A stretch of DNA of 64,000 bases. Source: Vibrio sp. BS-M-Sm-2 (lineage in GTDB: Bacteria > Pseudomonadota > Gammaproteobacteria > Enterobacterales > Vibrionaceae). Positions 1 to 8,108 of the stretch are shown one piece after another (within the stretch, counting starts at the first letter, position 1; the number at the start of each line of letters is the position of its first letter). A program made the position numbers and the translations under genes. Below the pieces are notes generated by a model. The model did no database searches. It was not told the DNA's origin and saw only the letters and a program-made list of their open reading frames with translations. The stretch spans positions 186,001 through 250,000 of the forward strand of contig NZ_CP167895.1 in assembly GCF_041504345.1 (NCBI RefSeq), read 5' to 3'.

Positions 1-86
1 CACCTCGTTTAATATTCAATGAGTTACATTTGGCGTGGTGCTTGCAAGTCTATGTTCATAATCATAAATACATTGAGGTTCTGACT

Positions 87-1309
87 ATGCAAGACACTCT
101 AACAATCGTTCTGGCCGGCGGTGTTGGCTCTCGGCTTTCCCCCTCACCGATAACCGCGCAAAACCTGCGGTCCCGTTTGGTGGCAAATATCGAATCATCG
201 ATTTCACACTAGCGAACTGCTTGCATTCTGGGCTTCGCCAAATACTGGTGCTGACTCAGTACAAGTCTCACTCTTTGCAAAAACACTTACGTGATGGTTG
301 GTCGGTGCTTAACCCCGAGCTCGGCGAATACATCACCAATGTTCCCCCGCAAATGCGAACAGGTGACAGCTGGTATAGCGGCACGGCCGATGCGATTTAT
401 CAAAACTTGTATTTGCTGTCTCGTAGTGAAGCTAAGCATGTAGTGGTGTTATCTGGCGACCATATCTATCGCATGGATTACGCCCCAATGCTCAAGCAAC
501 ATAAGCAGAATGAAGCCGACTTAACGGTAGCCTGTATGGAGGTGTCGATTGATGAAGCTAAAGAGTTTGGCGTGATGGAAATTAACGAATCGCATCAGAT
601 AAATAACTTCACAGAGAAACCACGTTACCCTGCATGTGTACCTGGTAGGCCGACACGAAGCATGGCTTCAATGGGGATTTACATCTTTGATAAAGAAATA
701 CTGACACAGGCATTATTGGCGGATGCAGAAGATCCGAACTCAAGCCACGATTTTGGTAAAGACATCATTCCTAAATTGGTCGGCAACAACAGTGTTTACG
801 CTTACAAATTTGGTGATGAAGAAGGACGCGTAACCCAAGATGCTTACTGGAGAGATGTGGGTACGATCGACTCTTATTACCAATCGAATATGGACCTGTT
901 GAAACCGGCCTCACCTATCGATTTGTACCAACCAGATTGGGCAATTCGTACCTATGAGCCGCAACTGCCGCCCGCACGAACCATTGCTTCGGTCGAAGGT
1001 AACCAAGGGATCTTCATCAATTCAATGATCGCGAATGGCGTAGTGATTGAAGGTGGTTCAGCGCAAAACTCCATCTTCTTCCCGAAGGTAAAAGTGAACA
1101 ATGCGGCGATTGTGATTGATAGTATCCTGTTTGAAGATGTTGAGATTGGAAAAAATTGCCACATACAAAACTGCATCATCGATAAGAATGTTAAGGTGCC
1201 TGACGGAACCCAGATCGGTGTTGATAGCCTTGCCGATGCGAAACACTTCCACATATCAAAACAAGGCGTGATTGTGGTGCCATCTTCTTATGAGTTTAAT
1301 GAGTCTTAA
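87..1309 (+). CDS. glgC: Glucose-1-phosphate adenylyltransferase (ADP-glucose pyrophosphorylase), frameshifted as given
   Basis: GlgC makes ADP-glucose from glucose-1-phosphate and ATP, the committed step of glycogen synthesis. The protein starts MQDTLTIVLAGGVGSRLSP, with the nucleotide-binding GGxGxRL loop, then loses frame in a run of five C at 139-143. One extra C restores the expected LTDNRAKPAVPFGGK and joins the second frame, which is open from about 150 to 1309. The restored protein is about 407 residues, normal for the family. Visible family motifs are WYSGTADAI, SGDHIYRMDY (about residue 123) and FTEKP, followed by the C-terminal beta-helix domain. The rest of the gene is intact, so a homopolymer sequencing error is likelier than a true pseudogene. 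If the deletion is real, translation might restart only at 221 and lack the ATP-binding loop. Confidence 0.9.
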
Positions 1310-1360
1310 CTCTAATACTGGTCACTCAACATTCTTCAGTAACAACCCCTTTACCTACAA

Positions 1361-1390
1361 AAAAGCGCCCCATAAAAACAGGGCGCTTTT
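1361..1390. terminator. Bidirectional intrinsic terminator between glgC and the convergent exported-protein gene
   Basis: A ten-base inverted repeat, AAAAGCGCCC and GGGCGCTTTT, with a ten-base A-rich loop. It lies between two genes that end towards each other and has T-runs in both directions. Confidence 0.8.
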
Positions 1391-1405
1391 CTAAATTGAA
1401 TCGAA

Positions 1406-1990
1406 CTACTTAGGTGCTAACTCGTAGTTTTCTTGCATCTCATGAGGGGCAATCCCGTACTCATAATCCCCTAAGTAGCCATCCTTATAGACCTTCATTC
1501 CATTCTCATCCCAGCTCACTTTGATCATCGCTGTATTGCCATCTTCACTGCCTAACAGCTCAAGCATTTCTGCATCAATCTTAATGGCTTTGATGGTTTT
1601 AATACGCTTAAACGGCTTGAACTCAGTGGTCGACGTTGGCAGTGAGCCATAGCTACTGATCCACGTCTCTTTGGGCACCAACCATTGGTTGAAAACATCA
1701 TCAACAATCGCTTTCGGCATGCTTGCAATAACCACATCGTCTGTCATTACATTATTGGTTTCTAAACTGTAACCACCCTTTCCATCTGAAACGTAGGTAG
1801 GAAAATCATCGCCAATTTCAGAATCAGCAGGCAAACGGCCTAACGTCACCGACTTCTTAACGTAAAGTTCTGCAGTTTCAAATTGCTGCATGATCTCCGG
1901 AATTTTCTGAAACTCAACAGGTGCAGCGAAAGCATTAAAGGCAAAAGAAAGTGAAGCCGCGATCGCAGAAAATTTAACAGGCATTTTCAT
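1406..1990 (-). CDS. Exported protein of unknown function (194 aa)
   Basis: I do not recognise a named domain. The N-terminus MKMPVKFSAIAASLSFAFNA is a clear Sec signal peptide, with likely cleavage after AFA at about residue 22. The mature part is about 170 residues, acidic, without cysteines, and ends in a tyrosine- and glutamate-rich tail. It is therefore a soluble periplasmic or secreted protein. It is transcribed alone, towards glgC, and shares a terminator with it. The ATG at 1990 is followed directly by the signal peptide, which supports this start. Proteins like this are common as conserved hypotheticals in Vibrio; no function is proposed. Confidence 0.7.
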   Translation of the reverse strand: MKMPVKFSAIAASLSFAFNAFAAPVEFQKIPEIMQQFETAELYVKKSVTLGRLPADSEIGDDFPTYVSDGKGGYSLETNNVMTDDVVIASMPKAIVDDVFNQWLVPKETWISSYGSLPTSTTEFKPFKRIKTIKAIKIDAEMLELLGSEDGNTAMIKVSWDENGMKVYKDGYLGDYEYGIAPHEMQENYELAPK

Positions 1991-2497
1991 GGTAACGAAT
2001 CCAAGTTTAACGAAGGCGTTAGAGTACCCCGCACTAACAAATACCTCAATTAACCACTGCAGCCTATATTAGTAATTGTGATAATGAGTGACGAAATCAT
2101 CAGTAGTTAGTGTGTTACTAGGATCTATTTGAGTTTAGAGACAAACCTCAATATGAAGTGGGCTGCTGAGTGTCTATAAATTAAAGTCTATCGGTAACTT
2201 ATTTATCAAAAACGAAAGAGGTTAGCCAAGTGACAAGTTCGGAATTATAAAACCGATAAAGAGAGATTCACTGGAATTGAGCGCTACGTTAGAGCAAATT
2301 ATCAAGGATGGAGTATTTTTGAACATGTCTCGAAAACACGAAACATAATATGCGATCAGTTATTCGGACTTTCAAGGGAGGAAGGAGAGATTATTTGATA
2401 ACACTGAAGTCAATCACACATGTGTACTTTCTCTATTGGTTAATCTATCCGATGTTTGCTACGTTTAAATGACACAGTCATTGGAAAGGTATGATTT
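1991..2497. other. Intergenic region, about 500 bp, no gene seen
   Basis: AT-rich DNA between two divergent genes. No coding frame longer than a few dozen codons has a plausible start and no recognisable RNA gene was found. It must hold the promoters of the flanking genes; I could not assign boxes with confidence. Confidence 0.5.
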
Positions 2498-2854
2498 ATG
2501 AAAATAAACGTTCAAACACATCACGTATCAATTAACGACGACTCACGTAAAGACATCGAAGGTAAATTCGAAAAGATATCTAACCATTTTCCATCACTGA
2601 TTAGCTGCGACATCATCATTACAAAAGAACATGGTCAACATCAGGTTGAAGTATTCACCAACTACGAAGGTGTACGAGTAACAGCAAAATCTACAGACGA
2701 TGTTATGTACCCAGCTATCGCTTCAGCACTCAAGAAACTTGAAGCAGGCCTAAGTAACCGTAAGGGACAATTGAAAGCCGACCTACACGAGAAACCAACA
2801 AGCACCAAGCCAGAGATTGCTTCGGACATCATCCAAGAGATGAAACTGGTATAA
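2498..2854 (+). CDS. Ribosome hibernation factor, HPF/RaiA (S30AE) family
   Basis: This 118-residue protein begins MKINVQTHHVSINDDSRKDI and has the HPF/YfiA layout: an N-terminal beta strand, a helix with the conserved KFEKI segment, then the DVMYPAIASALKKLEAGL helix typical of the family (compare DMYAAIDGLIDKLARQL in E. coli HPF). These proteins bind the small ribosomal subunit in stationary phase or stress and block translation or promote ribosome dimers. The body matches short HPF, followed by a charged tail of about 25 residues, closer to RaiA in total length (E. coli RaiA is 113). Single-gene unit with its own terminator. Whether it acts as HPF or as RaiA cannot be decided from sequence alone. 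Confidence 0.85.
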   Translation: MKINVQTHHVSINDDSRKDIEGKFEKISNHFPSLISCDIIITKEHGQHQVEVFTNYEGVRVTAKSTDDVMYPAIASALKKLEAGLSNRKGQLKADLHEKPTSTKPEIASDIIQEMKLV

Positions 2855-2906
2855 TTACTCAAGTAGCTCGAGCTTACTAACGAATAGAAGCTTATCAAGA
2901 ATTGCA

Positions 2907-2932
2907 AAGCCAGCACACGTTGCTGGCTTTTT
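2907..2932 (+). terminator. Intrinsic terminator of the HPF-like gene
   Basis: AAGCCAGCA and TGCTGGCTT form a GC-rich stem around a five-base loop, followed by a short T-run. Confidence 0.75.
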
Positions 2933-3092
2933 CGATCTAAAAGCCAAATAATTATTCCCTCTTTGCTCCTCTCGAACTTAGAGCAAACCCACATCATTTT
3001 TGATTCCGTTAAGTTCTTAGCAGCTATAACAATCACTTGTAGTATTTGATACAGTTATAAACTGAAATTTAGACCACAACGGAGTGTTTATT

Positions 3093-3248
3093 ATGAAAAA
3101 AATCGCGCTAATTGTATTTCTGGCAACTCAACTAATGGCTTGTACAGAAGTGGGCAGTGAAGCTTGGTGTGCCGATATGAAAGAAAAGCCGAAAGGTGAC
3201 TGGACAGCCAATGAAGCCGGTGATTTTGCTAAGCATTGTGTTTTCTAA
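3093..3248 (+). CDS. Small DUF3012-family lipoprotein (51 aa)
   Basis: A 51-residue reading frame, MKKIALIVFLATQLMACTEV at its start, with a lipobox LMAC (Cys17) after a short hydrophobic signal. The mature part contains SEAWCADMKEKPKGDW and ends TANEAGDFAKHCVF, which I recognise as the DUF3012 pattern found in Vibrio and relatives. Two further cysteines could form a disulphide. It would be a small lipidated envelope protein; the function is unknown. The start is supported by GGAG at 3081-3084. Confidence 0.8.
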   Translation: MKKIALIVFLATQLMACTEVGSEAWCADMKEKPKGDWTANEAGDFAKHCVF

Positions 3249-3335
3249 ACACTGCTAAGCGTTAATTGACGACACTAAGTGAAAGACGTGCAACGACGAA
3301 CTGAGCACTCCACGCAACACAATAACCCCGAATAA

Positions 3336-4136
3336 GTGAGTTTGAGGATGGAACACCAACTAAGTAATGACTGGAAACGTATCGAATGGCTATTAACCGA
3401 CGTTGACGACACCCTTACTTGGCAAGGCTCATTGCCTCCAGAAACCCTAATTGCATTACAAAAACTACGAGATAATGGAATTAAGGTGGTCGCGGTGACG
3501 GGCGCCTGTGCAGGTTGGTGTGATCATATTGCGCAGCTTTGGCCTGTCGATGCAGTACTTGGAGAGAACGGCGCTTTCTTACTAGAGAAACAAGATAATG
3601 CATTACAGCTCTCATTTGAAACGCCGCTAGAGCAAGTACGCCAGAATCAAGCCAAACTCAAACAACAAGTTGAAGCTATCTTGCTGAGTTACCCAGACCT
3701 ATCCCTAACTCTGGATCAATCTTACCGCTTGTGCGAGGTCGCAATTGATATCGGCCAAAACCGTAAGCCTGTTGATCCTGAAATAGTGCAAGCGGTACTC
3801 GAAAGAATACACGCTTTAGGTGCGTACGCAACGGCAAGTTCGATTCATATCAACGCTTGGTATGGCGAGCACTCAAAGAAAAACGCAGTGCACCGGTTTC
3901 TGACTAATAAAGGCTTATCGCTCGAACAAATCCACAATCAAGCCTGCTATGTCGGCGATTCAATGAATGATCAGCAGATGTTCGAATCACTTCCACTTAC
4001 CGTTGGCGTGGCAAACATTAAGCATTATTGGGATAAACTAGAGTATCATCCAAGCAAGGTCATGTCGCAGCCTGGTGGCTATGGGTTTGCAGAATTTGTG
4101 GATGCGCTACTGGCAGTTAAAAAGCTAACCCCTTAA
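3336..4136 (+). CDS. HAD-superfamily (IIB) phosphatase, mannosyl-3-phosphoglycerate phosphatase-like
   Basis: About 266 residues with the HAD motifs in order: DVDDTLT (motif I, Asp22 and Asp24), the threonine in VVAVTGA (motif II), a lysine in HSKKNAV (motif III) and VGDSMNDQQMF (motif IV). The insertion pattern between motifs II and III is that of class IIB (Cof-type) enzymes, which dephosphorylate sugar phosphates and similar small molecules. The substrate cannot be read from the sequence; mannosyl-3-phosphoglycerate phosphatase is the closest named relative I can suggest. Either GTG 3336 or ATG 3348 may be the start; GAGG is too near the ATG, so I kept the longer form. Confidence 0.75.
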   Translation: MSLRMEHQLSNDWKRIEWLLTDVDDTLTWQGSLPPETLIALQKLRDNGIKVVAVTGACAGWCDHIAQLWPVDAVLGENGAFLLEKQDNALQLSFETPLEQVRQNQAKLKQQVEAILLSYPDLSLTLDQSYRLCEVAIDIGQNRKPVDPEIVQAVLERIHALGAYATASSIHINAWYGEHSKKNAVHRFLTNKGLSLEQIHNQACYVGDSMNDQQMFESLPLTVGVANIKHYWDKLEYHPSKVMSQPGGYGFAEFVDALLAVKKLTP

Positions 4137-4184
4137 AAACGAGTTACGCCCTTCTAACAAGGTCTCAGGTCACTCAATAGACAT

Positions 4185-4228
4185 AAAAAAACGACCGCTA
4201 GGTAGACCGAAGTACCTAGGGTCGTTTG
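4185..4228. terminator. Intrinsic terminator between the HAD gene and the phn operon
   Basis: Long stem made by ACGACC plus CTAGGTA and TACCTAG plus GGTCGT around an eight-base loop. The T-run is strongest reading the minus strand, so it ends the phnD-C-E-E transcript as well as facing the HAD gene. Confidence 0.8.
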
Positions 4229-4298
4229 AGCTTCAAAATGCTAGATAAGCTCTTAACTTTGACGCATCACACAAAACACGCTGCATTGCACCATCTGT

Positions 4299-5102
4299 CT
4301 AAATAAGCTTGTTACGGATGTGGATCACCGCCGCTTCTGCAACGATAACCACTGCAAAAATACTCACCAATACCATCGACACTTTTTGCCACTCGAAAAG
4401 GTTCTGCGCATCGTTTAGCACCACACCAATACCACCAGCGCCCACCAAACCTAGTACCGCAGACTCACGCACGTTGATGTCCCAACGGAATAACACGATT
4501 GAGTAGAACGCAGGCATCACTTGTGGCCAATACCCTTTCAGCAGAATACTCATCCACGAAGCGCCCGTTGCGCGTAAAGCTTCAATAGGCCCCATGTTCA
4601 CTTCGGCAATGGCTTCCGCTAACAGCTTCCCTACAAAGCCGATACTGCGAATTGCAATTGCCATGATGCCTGCGAGAACACCGGGGCCAAACAGTGCGAT
4701 AAACAGTAGTGCCCATACCAATGAATTCACGGAACGTGAAGACACGAGGAAGAATTGAGCAACCCAGTTCAACGCTTTATTTGGAGTAATGTTTGGTGCA
4801 TTCAACAACGCCAAAGGAATCGCAAACACCAAAGTAAACAGTGTGCCCAACGTCGCGATATGTAAGGTTTCAATCATTGCAGCGTGGATCGATTCTGGGT
4901 AGAAGCCGTAGTCCATTGGCACCATTCGCTCGAACATATCCGCAAATTGAGCGGGCGCGTCATAAAGGAACTCAGGAATCACTTCCACCGTCTGCCAAGA
5001 CCACACGATGGCACACACAAGACTAAGGTAAACGGCAAATCGAGCCACACGTTCGTTGGGTGTAAAGCGCTGCCACTCTCTATCGATAGATGCAGTTGTC
5101 AT
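4299..5102 (-). CDS. phnE: Phosphonate-type ABC transporter permease PhnE (second copy)
   Basis: Inner-membrane permease of 267 residues with about six membrane segments and the permease coupling loop PIEALRATGASW (EAA-type motif), followed by ALVLGLVGAGGIG-like sequence typical of PhnE. It forms the channel with the other PhnE encoded directly upstream. Its ATG overlaps the upstream stop as TAATG, so the two are translationally coupled. Two unequal PhnE proteins are common in phosphonate, phosphite and phosphate PhnCDE systems. The gene is last in the operon and is followed by a strong terminator. The family call is firm; the substrate is not. Confidence 0.9.
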   Translation of the reverse strand: MTTASIDREWQRFTPNERVARFAVYLSLVCAIVWSWQTVEVIPEFLYDAPAQFADMFERMVPMDYGFYPESIHAAMIETLHIATLGTLFTLVFAIPLALLNAPNITPNKALNWVAQFFLVSSRSVNSLVWALLFIALFGPGVLAGIMAIAIRSIGFVGKLLAEAIAEVNMGPIEALRATGASWMSILLKGYWPQVMPAFYSIVLFRWDINVRESAVLGLVGAGGIGVVLNDAQNLFEWQKVSMVLVSIFAVVIVAEAAVIHIRNKLI

Positions 5103-5926
5103 TAGAAGATTCTCCTAACAATGTTGGAAAGAAATTCACCGACCAGAATCAGTGCGATAATGGTGATCAAGATAGCGGCAACGAAGTCGTAATCGAAACG
5201 TTGGAAGGCAGAGAAAAGTGTCCCGCCAAGGCCGCCCGCACCTACGATGCCCACCATGGTTGAGTTACGTAAATTCGAGTCCAACTGGTAGCTAGCGAAG
5301 CCAATAAAACGAGTAAACACCTGCGGCATCACGGCATACAGAATCACACTGATGAAGTTAGCGCCGGTCGCTTTAATTGCTTCAACCGGTTTAAAAGAAA
5401 TCTCCTCAATCGCTTCTGCAAACAACTTGGCGATAAAGCCAATCGATGCGAACACCAAGGTCAAGATCCCAGCCAGAGCACCAAAGCCCACCGCTTTCAC
5501 AAACAAGATGGCGATGATCACTGGGTGAAAAGAACGGCACAATGCAATAAAACCACGGATTGGTGTTGATACAATTGACGGCATCATGTTTCTCGCTGCA
5601 AGCAAGCCTAAAAATAGCGAGATAACGATGCCGAAGAAACTTGAGATAATCGCGATCTGTAAGCTCTCTGCTAAACCACTTAACAGCAAACTAGTACGCG
5701 AAAAATCAGGCGGAAACATTCTAGATAGTAATCGCTCACTTTCACCAAAGCCGATGATCAAACGATCAAACGTTAGCCCTAATGTCGAAAAGCTGTAGAA
5801 CAGGTAAGCAATAATGCCAGCGATAATCGCACGGTTCGTCCATGACACCTTGAACGGGTTTTCGTGCTTCGCTGGCGACTGGTTTGACGGTACGCTTGGC
5901 GATGAACTTGGGTTTAATCCAGCCAT
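5102..5926 (-). CDS. phnE: Phosphonate-type ABC transporter permease PhnE (first copy)
   Basis: Permease of 274 residues. A proline- and serine-rich cytoplasmic N-terminus (about 30 residues) precedes the first membrane helix; the coupling loop PVEAIKATGANF and the segment STMVGIVGAGGLGG are PhnE hallmarks. The start overlaps the end of phnC by 13 bases, which implies co-translation, and its end overlaps the second phnE. It should pair with the second PhnE to make the heteromeric channel driven by PhnC. Confidence 0.9.
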   Translation of the reverse strand: MAGLNPSSSPSVPSNQSPAKHENPFKVSWTNRAIIAGIIAYLFYSFSTLGLTFDRLIIGFGESERLLSRMFPPDFSRTSLLLSGLAESLQIAIISSFFGIVISLFLGLLAARNMMPSIVSTPIRGFIALCRSFHPVIIAILFVKAVGFGALAGILTLVFASIGFIAKLFAEAIEEISFKPVEAIKATGANFISVILYAVMPQVFTRFIGFASYQLDSNLRNSTMVGIVGAGGLGGTLFSAFQRFDYDFVAAILITIIALILVGEFLSNIVRRIF

Positions 5927-6684
5927 GATTCACCCCCATAGATAATTTTTAGATCTTCCTCAGAAATACCTTCAGGGCTACCGTCATAATGTACCTTACC
6001 ATTACACATGCCAATGATACGTTTAGCATAACGCTTAGCTAGGTTCACATCGTGAATGTTCACCAATACTGGAATATTTTTCTGCTCAGCGAAAGTTTCC
6101 ATCAACTCCATGATCTCAACCGCAGTTTTTGGGTCGAGTGATGACGTTGGTTCGTCAGCAAGAAGAATGTAAGGGTCTTGCATCACCGCACGAGCGATAC
6201 CGACACGCTGTCTTTGCCCGCCAGACAAGCTGTCAGCACGTTGGTTAGCAAAGTCTTGCAGGCCAACAAATTCCAGTAACTCAAACGCTTTTGCTAAATC
6301 TTCAGCTGAGTAATTACGACGCCACGCATTCCAAGCGGTCATGTAACCCAGACGACCACTCAACACGTTCTCGATAACCGTTAAACGCTCTACCAAGTTG
6401 TACTCTTGAAATACCATGCCGATATGACGGCGCTGTTTACGAAGTGCTTGGCCTTTTAGTTGAGTCAGGTCTGCGCCATCAAAAATAATCTCCCCTTGGC
6501 TTGGGTCGTTAAGGCGGTTGATACAGCGTAGAAGTGTACTTTTACCTGTACCGGATGGGCCGATAATCGCGATAATGCCTGGCTCATCGATATCAATATT
6601 AATGCCTTTAAGGATTGGCTTGCCTGCCACATATTCGTGGAAAAGGTTGTTGATCTTTATTCCTTCATAGCTTGCTACGGCCAT
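5914..6684 (-). CDS. phnC: Phosphonate-type ABC transporter ATP-binding protein
   Basis: An ABC ATPase of 256 residues with Walker A GPSGTGKST (about residue 42), the signature LSGGQRQRV, Walker B ILLADEPTSSLD and a switch histidine in VNIHDV. The full set of catalytic residues is present. It energises the two PhnE permeases. RBS AAGGAA sits seven bases before ATG 6684. It is separated from phnD by 128 bases containing a stem-loop but overlaps phnE, so expression of the C-E-E part may be lower than that of the binding protein. Confidence 0.92.
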   Translation of the reverse strand: MAVASYEGIKINNLFHEYVAGKPILKGINIDIDEPGIIAIIGPSGTGKSTLLRCINRLNDPSQGEIIFDGADLTQLKGQALRKQRRHIGMVFQEYNLVERLTVIENVLSGRLGYMTAWNAWRRNYSAEDLAKAFELLEFVGLQDFANQRADSLSGGQRQRVGIARAVMQDPYILLADEPTSSLDPKTAVEIMELMETFAEQKNIPVLVNIHDVNLAKRYAKRIIGMCNGKVHYDGSPEGISEEDLKIIYGGESWLD

Positions 6685-6718
6685 ACTGCATTTCCTTGTG
6701 CGAATTTTAGAATGATCT

Positions 6719-6739
6719 ATGCCCTACCCGCGAGGGCAT
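6719..6739 (-). other. Stem-loop between phnD and phnC
   Basis: ATGCCCT and AGGGCAT form a seven-base stem around a GC-rich loop without a T-run. Such loops after a binding-protein gene commonly stabilise the upstream mRNA or cut downstream expression; that role is inferred. Confidence 0.5.
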
Positions 6740-6812
6740 AGATTTTAGTTGAGGTAAGTGTTTTTAAAGGACTAAGCCTTTCTAAAACTTAATCTTTTAA
6801 CAGAGAGAAGAG

Positions 6813-7853
6813 TTAACCGTTGTTTGCTTGTTTCGCTAGCTCAGCGGCTTTTTTCTTTGCGCGTTTAGCGGCGTCTTTTTCAGCCAGTTTTTTCAGACCT
6901 GCTTTGGTATAAGCCGTACCTGTCGCATGGGCAATGTCACGAATCACGTCCCACTCTTCTTTGTAGCTGATTGGCGAGAAACGGTCTGCACCTTTGAATG
7001 ATGCACTCATCTCTGGAGTAAAGCGGTAGCTAAAGAAAGCTTCGTTAATCTTCTCTACTAGCTCTGGCTTTAAATTATAAGCGTAACCGAAAGCAGACGT
7101 TGGGAAACGCGGGCTGCGGTAGATGATCTTCAGTTCAGAATCGTCGACACGGCCAGCAGCCACCATACGATCGTATACATCAGATGCCACAGGTGCTGCA
7201 TCATAGTCTCCGTTGAATACACCGAGAATCGACTGGTCATGCTTACCCGAGTAAAGTACTTTGTAGTCTTCATCTGGCACTAACCCTTTAGCAGGGAATA
7301 GTGCACGAGGAGCTAGGTTGCCAGAGTTTGATGATGCAGAAGTGTGTGCAACCTTTTTGCCTTTCAGATCAGACATTTTGTTAATGCCGCTGTCTTTTCG
7401 CACGATAGTAATTAGGTTGTAGCCTTGAAAACCAGACTCATCGCCTTTCACTGCAATTGGAACGTAACCTGCTAGGTTAACTGCGTAGCCTGTTGGACCC
7501 GTAGAGAAACCAGCAACGTGCAGTCGACCAGAACGCATCGCTTCTACTTGCGCTGAGTTCGAGTGCACCGTGTAGTAGATCACTCGCTTACCCGTGATCT
7601 TGCTTAAGTGAGCTTGGAAGTCGGCAAACGCATCTTTGTATAACGCAGGATCTTCTACCGGGGTGTAGGTAAACACAAGTGTGCTTGGATCATTCCACTC
7701 ATCTGGGTTCTTTGGTGAATCTGCCACTAAATCTTGGTTTTCATCACAGTATCGATCGTCTAACACACCACGGCTAGAGCAGTCGCTTGCCATAGCCATT
7801 GAAGGAAGTAGCAATGAGCTAGCGATTAACAGTCCTTTAACACTGATTTTCAT
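6813..7853 (-). CDS. phnD: Phosphonate-type ABC transporter periplasmic binding protein
   Basis: The start at ATG 7853 is preferred over the upstream TTG (7859) because AAGG lies seven bases before it and the protein then begins directly with a signal peptide, MKISVKGLLIASSLLLPSMA. The 346-residue protein has PhnD-family sequence: FTYTPVEDP, the ligand-site stretch TGPTGYAVN, and the HTSASSNSG loop that binds the phosphoryl group in this family. The C-terminal 30 residues are a lysine/alanine-rich helix, unusual for a binding protein. It delivers substrate to PhnC-E-E. No C-P lyase, phosphonatase or phosphite dehydrogenase gene lies nearby, so the substrate is open: phosphonate, phosphite, phosphate or a phosphate ester. 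Confidence 0.9.
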   Translation of the reverse strand: MKISVKGLLIASSLLLPSMAMASDCSSRGVLDDRYCDENQDLVADSPKNPDEWNDPSTLVFTYTPVEDPALYKDAFADFQAHLSKITGKRVIYYTVHSNSAQVEAMRSGRLHVAGFSTGPTGYAVNLAGYVPIAVKGDESGFQGYNLITIVRKDSGINKMSDLKGKKVAHTSASSNSGNLAPRALFPAKGLVPDEDYKVLYSGKHDQSILGVFNGDYDAAPVASDVYDRMVAAGRVDDSELKIIYRSPRFPTSAFGYAYNLKPELVEKINEAFFSYRFTPEMSASFKGADRFSPISYKEEWDVIRDIAHATGTAYTKAGLKKLAEKDAAKRAKKKAAELAKQANNG

Positions 7854-7897
7854 ATTCAAACCTTACTTTTACTTATTGTTGAAAGTCGCCTTCACTA

Positions 7898-7916
7898 TTG
7901 CAGCCTTTATGCCATA
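7898..7916 (-). promoter_or_regulatory. Sigma-54 (-24/-12) promoter of phnD-C-E-E
   Basis: Read on the minus strand the site is TATGGCATAAAGGCTGCAA. It matches the sigma-54 consensus TTGGCACG-N4-TTGCA at the invariant GG and GC dinucleotides with the exact spacing. The predicted transcript start, near 7888, leaves a leader of about 35 bases before ATG 7853. The nearby sigma-54 response regulator supports it. Confidence 0.75.
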
Positions 7917-8007
7917 TTTTTATTTATTTAAATTCAACAACTTAATGAAGAAGTCAAATTCAACAAACTATTTTGAGTCATTCATGTCCAACCCAAAAGA
8001 TTACATT

Positions 8008-8025
8008 TGGGTCATTTCTGTCCCA
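8008..8025. promoter_or_regulatory. Candidate activator site (UAS) for the phnD sigma-54 promoter
   Basis: TGGGTCATTTCTGTCCCA is a dyad with arms TGGG(T/A)CA and a four-base centre. It lies about 95-110 bases upstream of the -24 element, a usual distance for NtrC-type activators, and shares 13 of 18 bases with the site upstream of the phosphodiesterase gene. A further ACCCAAA/TTTGGGT pair overlaps it on the promoter side (7991-8012). Confidence 0.6.
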
Positions 8026-8039
8026 TCAATTTTAACGGT

Positions 8040-8064
8040 AAAAAAAGAGCCCGGAGGCTCTTTG
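8040..8064 (-). terminator. Intrinsic terminator of the glycerophosphodiesterase gene
   Basis: AAAGAGCC and GGCTCTTT pair around CGGA; on the minus strand the stem is followed by seven T. It separates the phosphodiesterase transcript from phnD and explains why phnD has its own promoter. Confidence 0.8.
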
Positions 8065-8108
8065 GTTCACTACTTCTTCTCTTATTATTCTTCAATAATC
8101 CAGATAAC

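Noticed and set aside
952..1254. Antisense open frames within glgC
   Set aside because: Opposite-strand shadows of a conserved enzyme; no promoter or family match.
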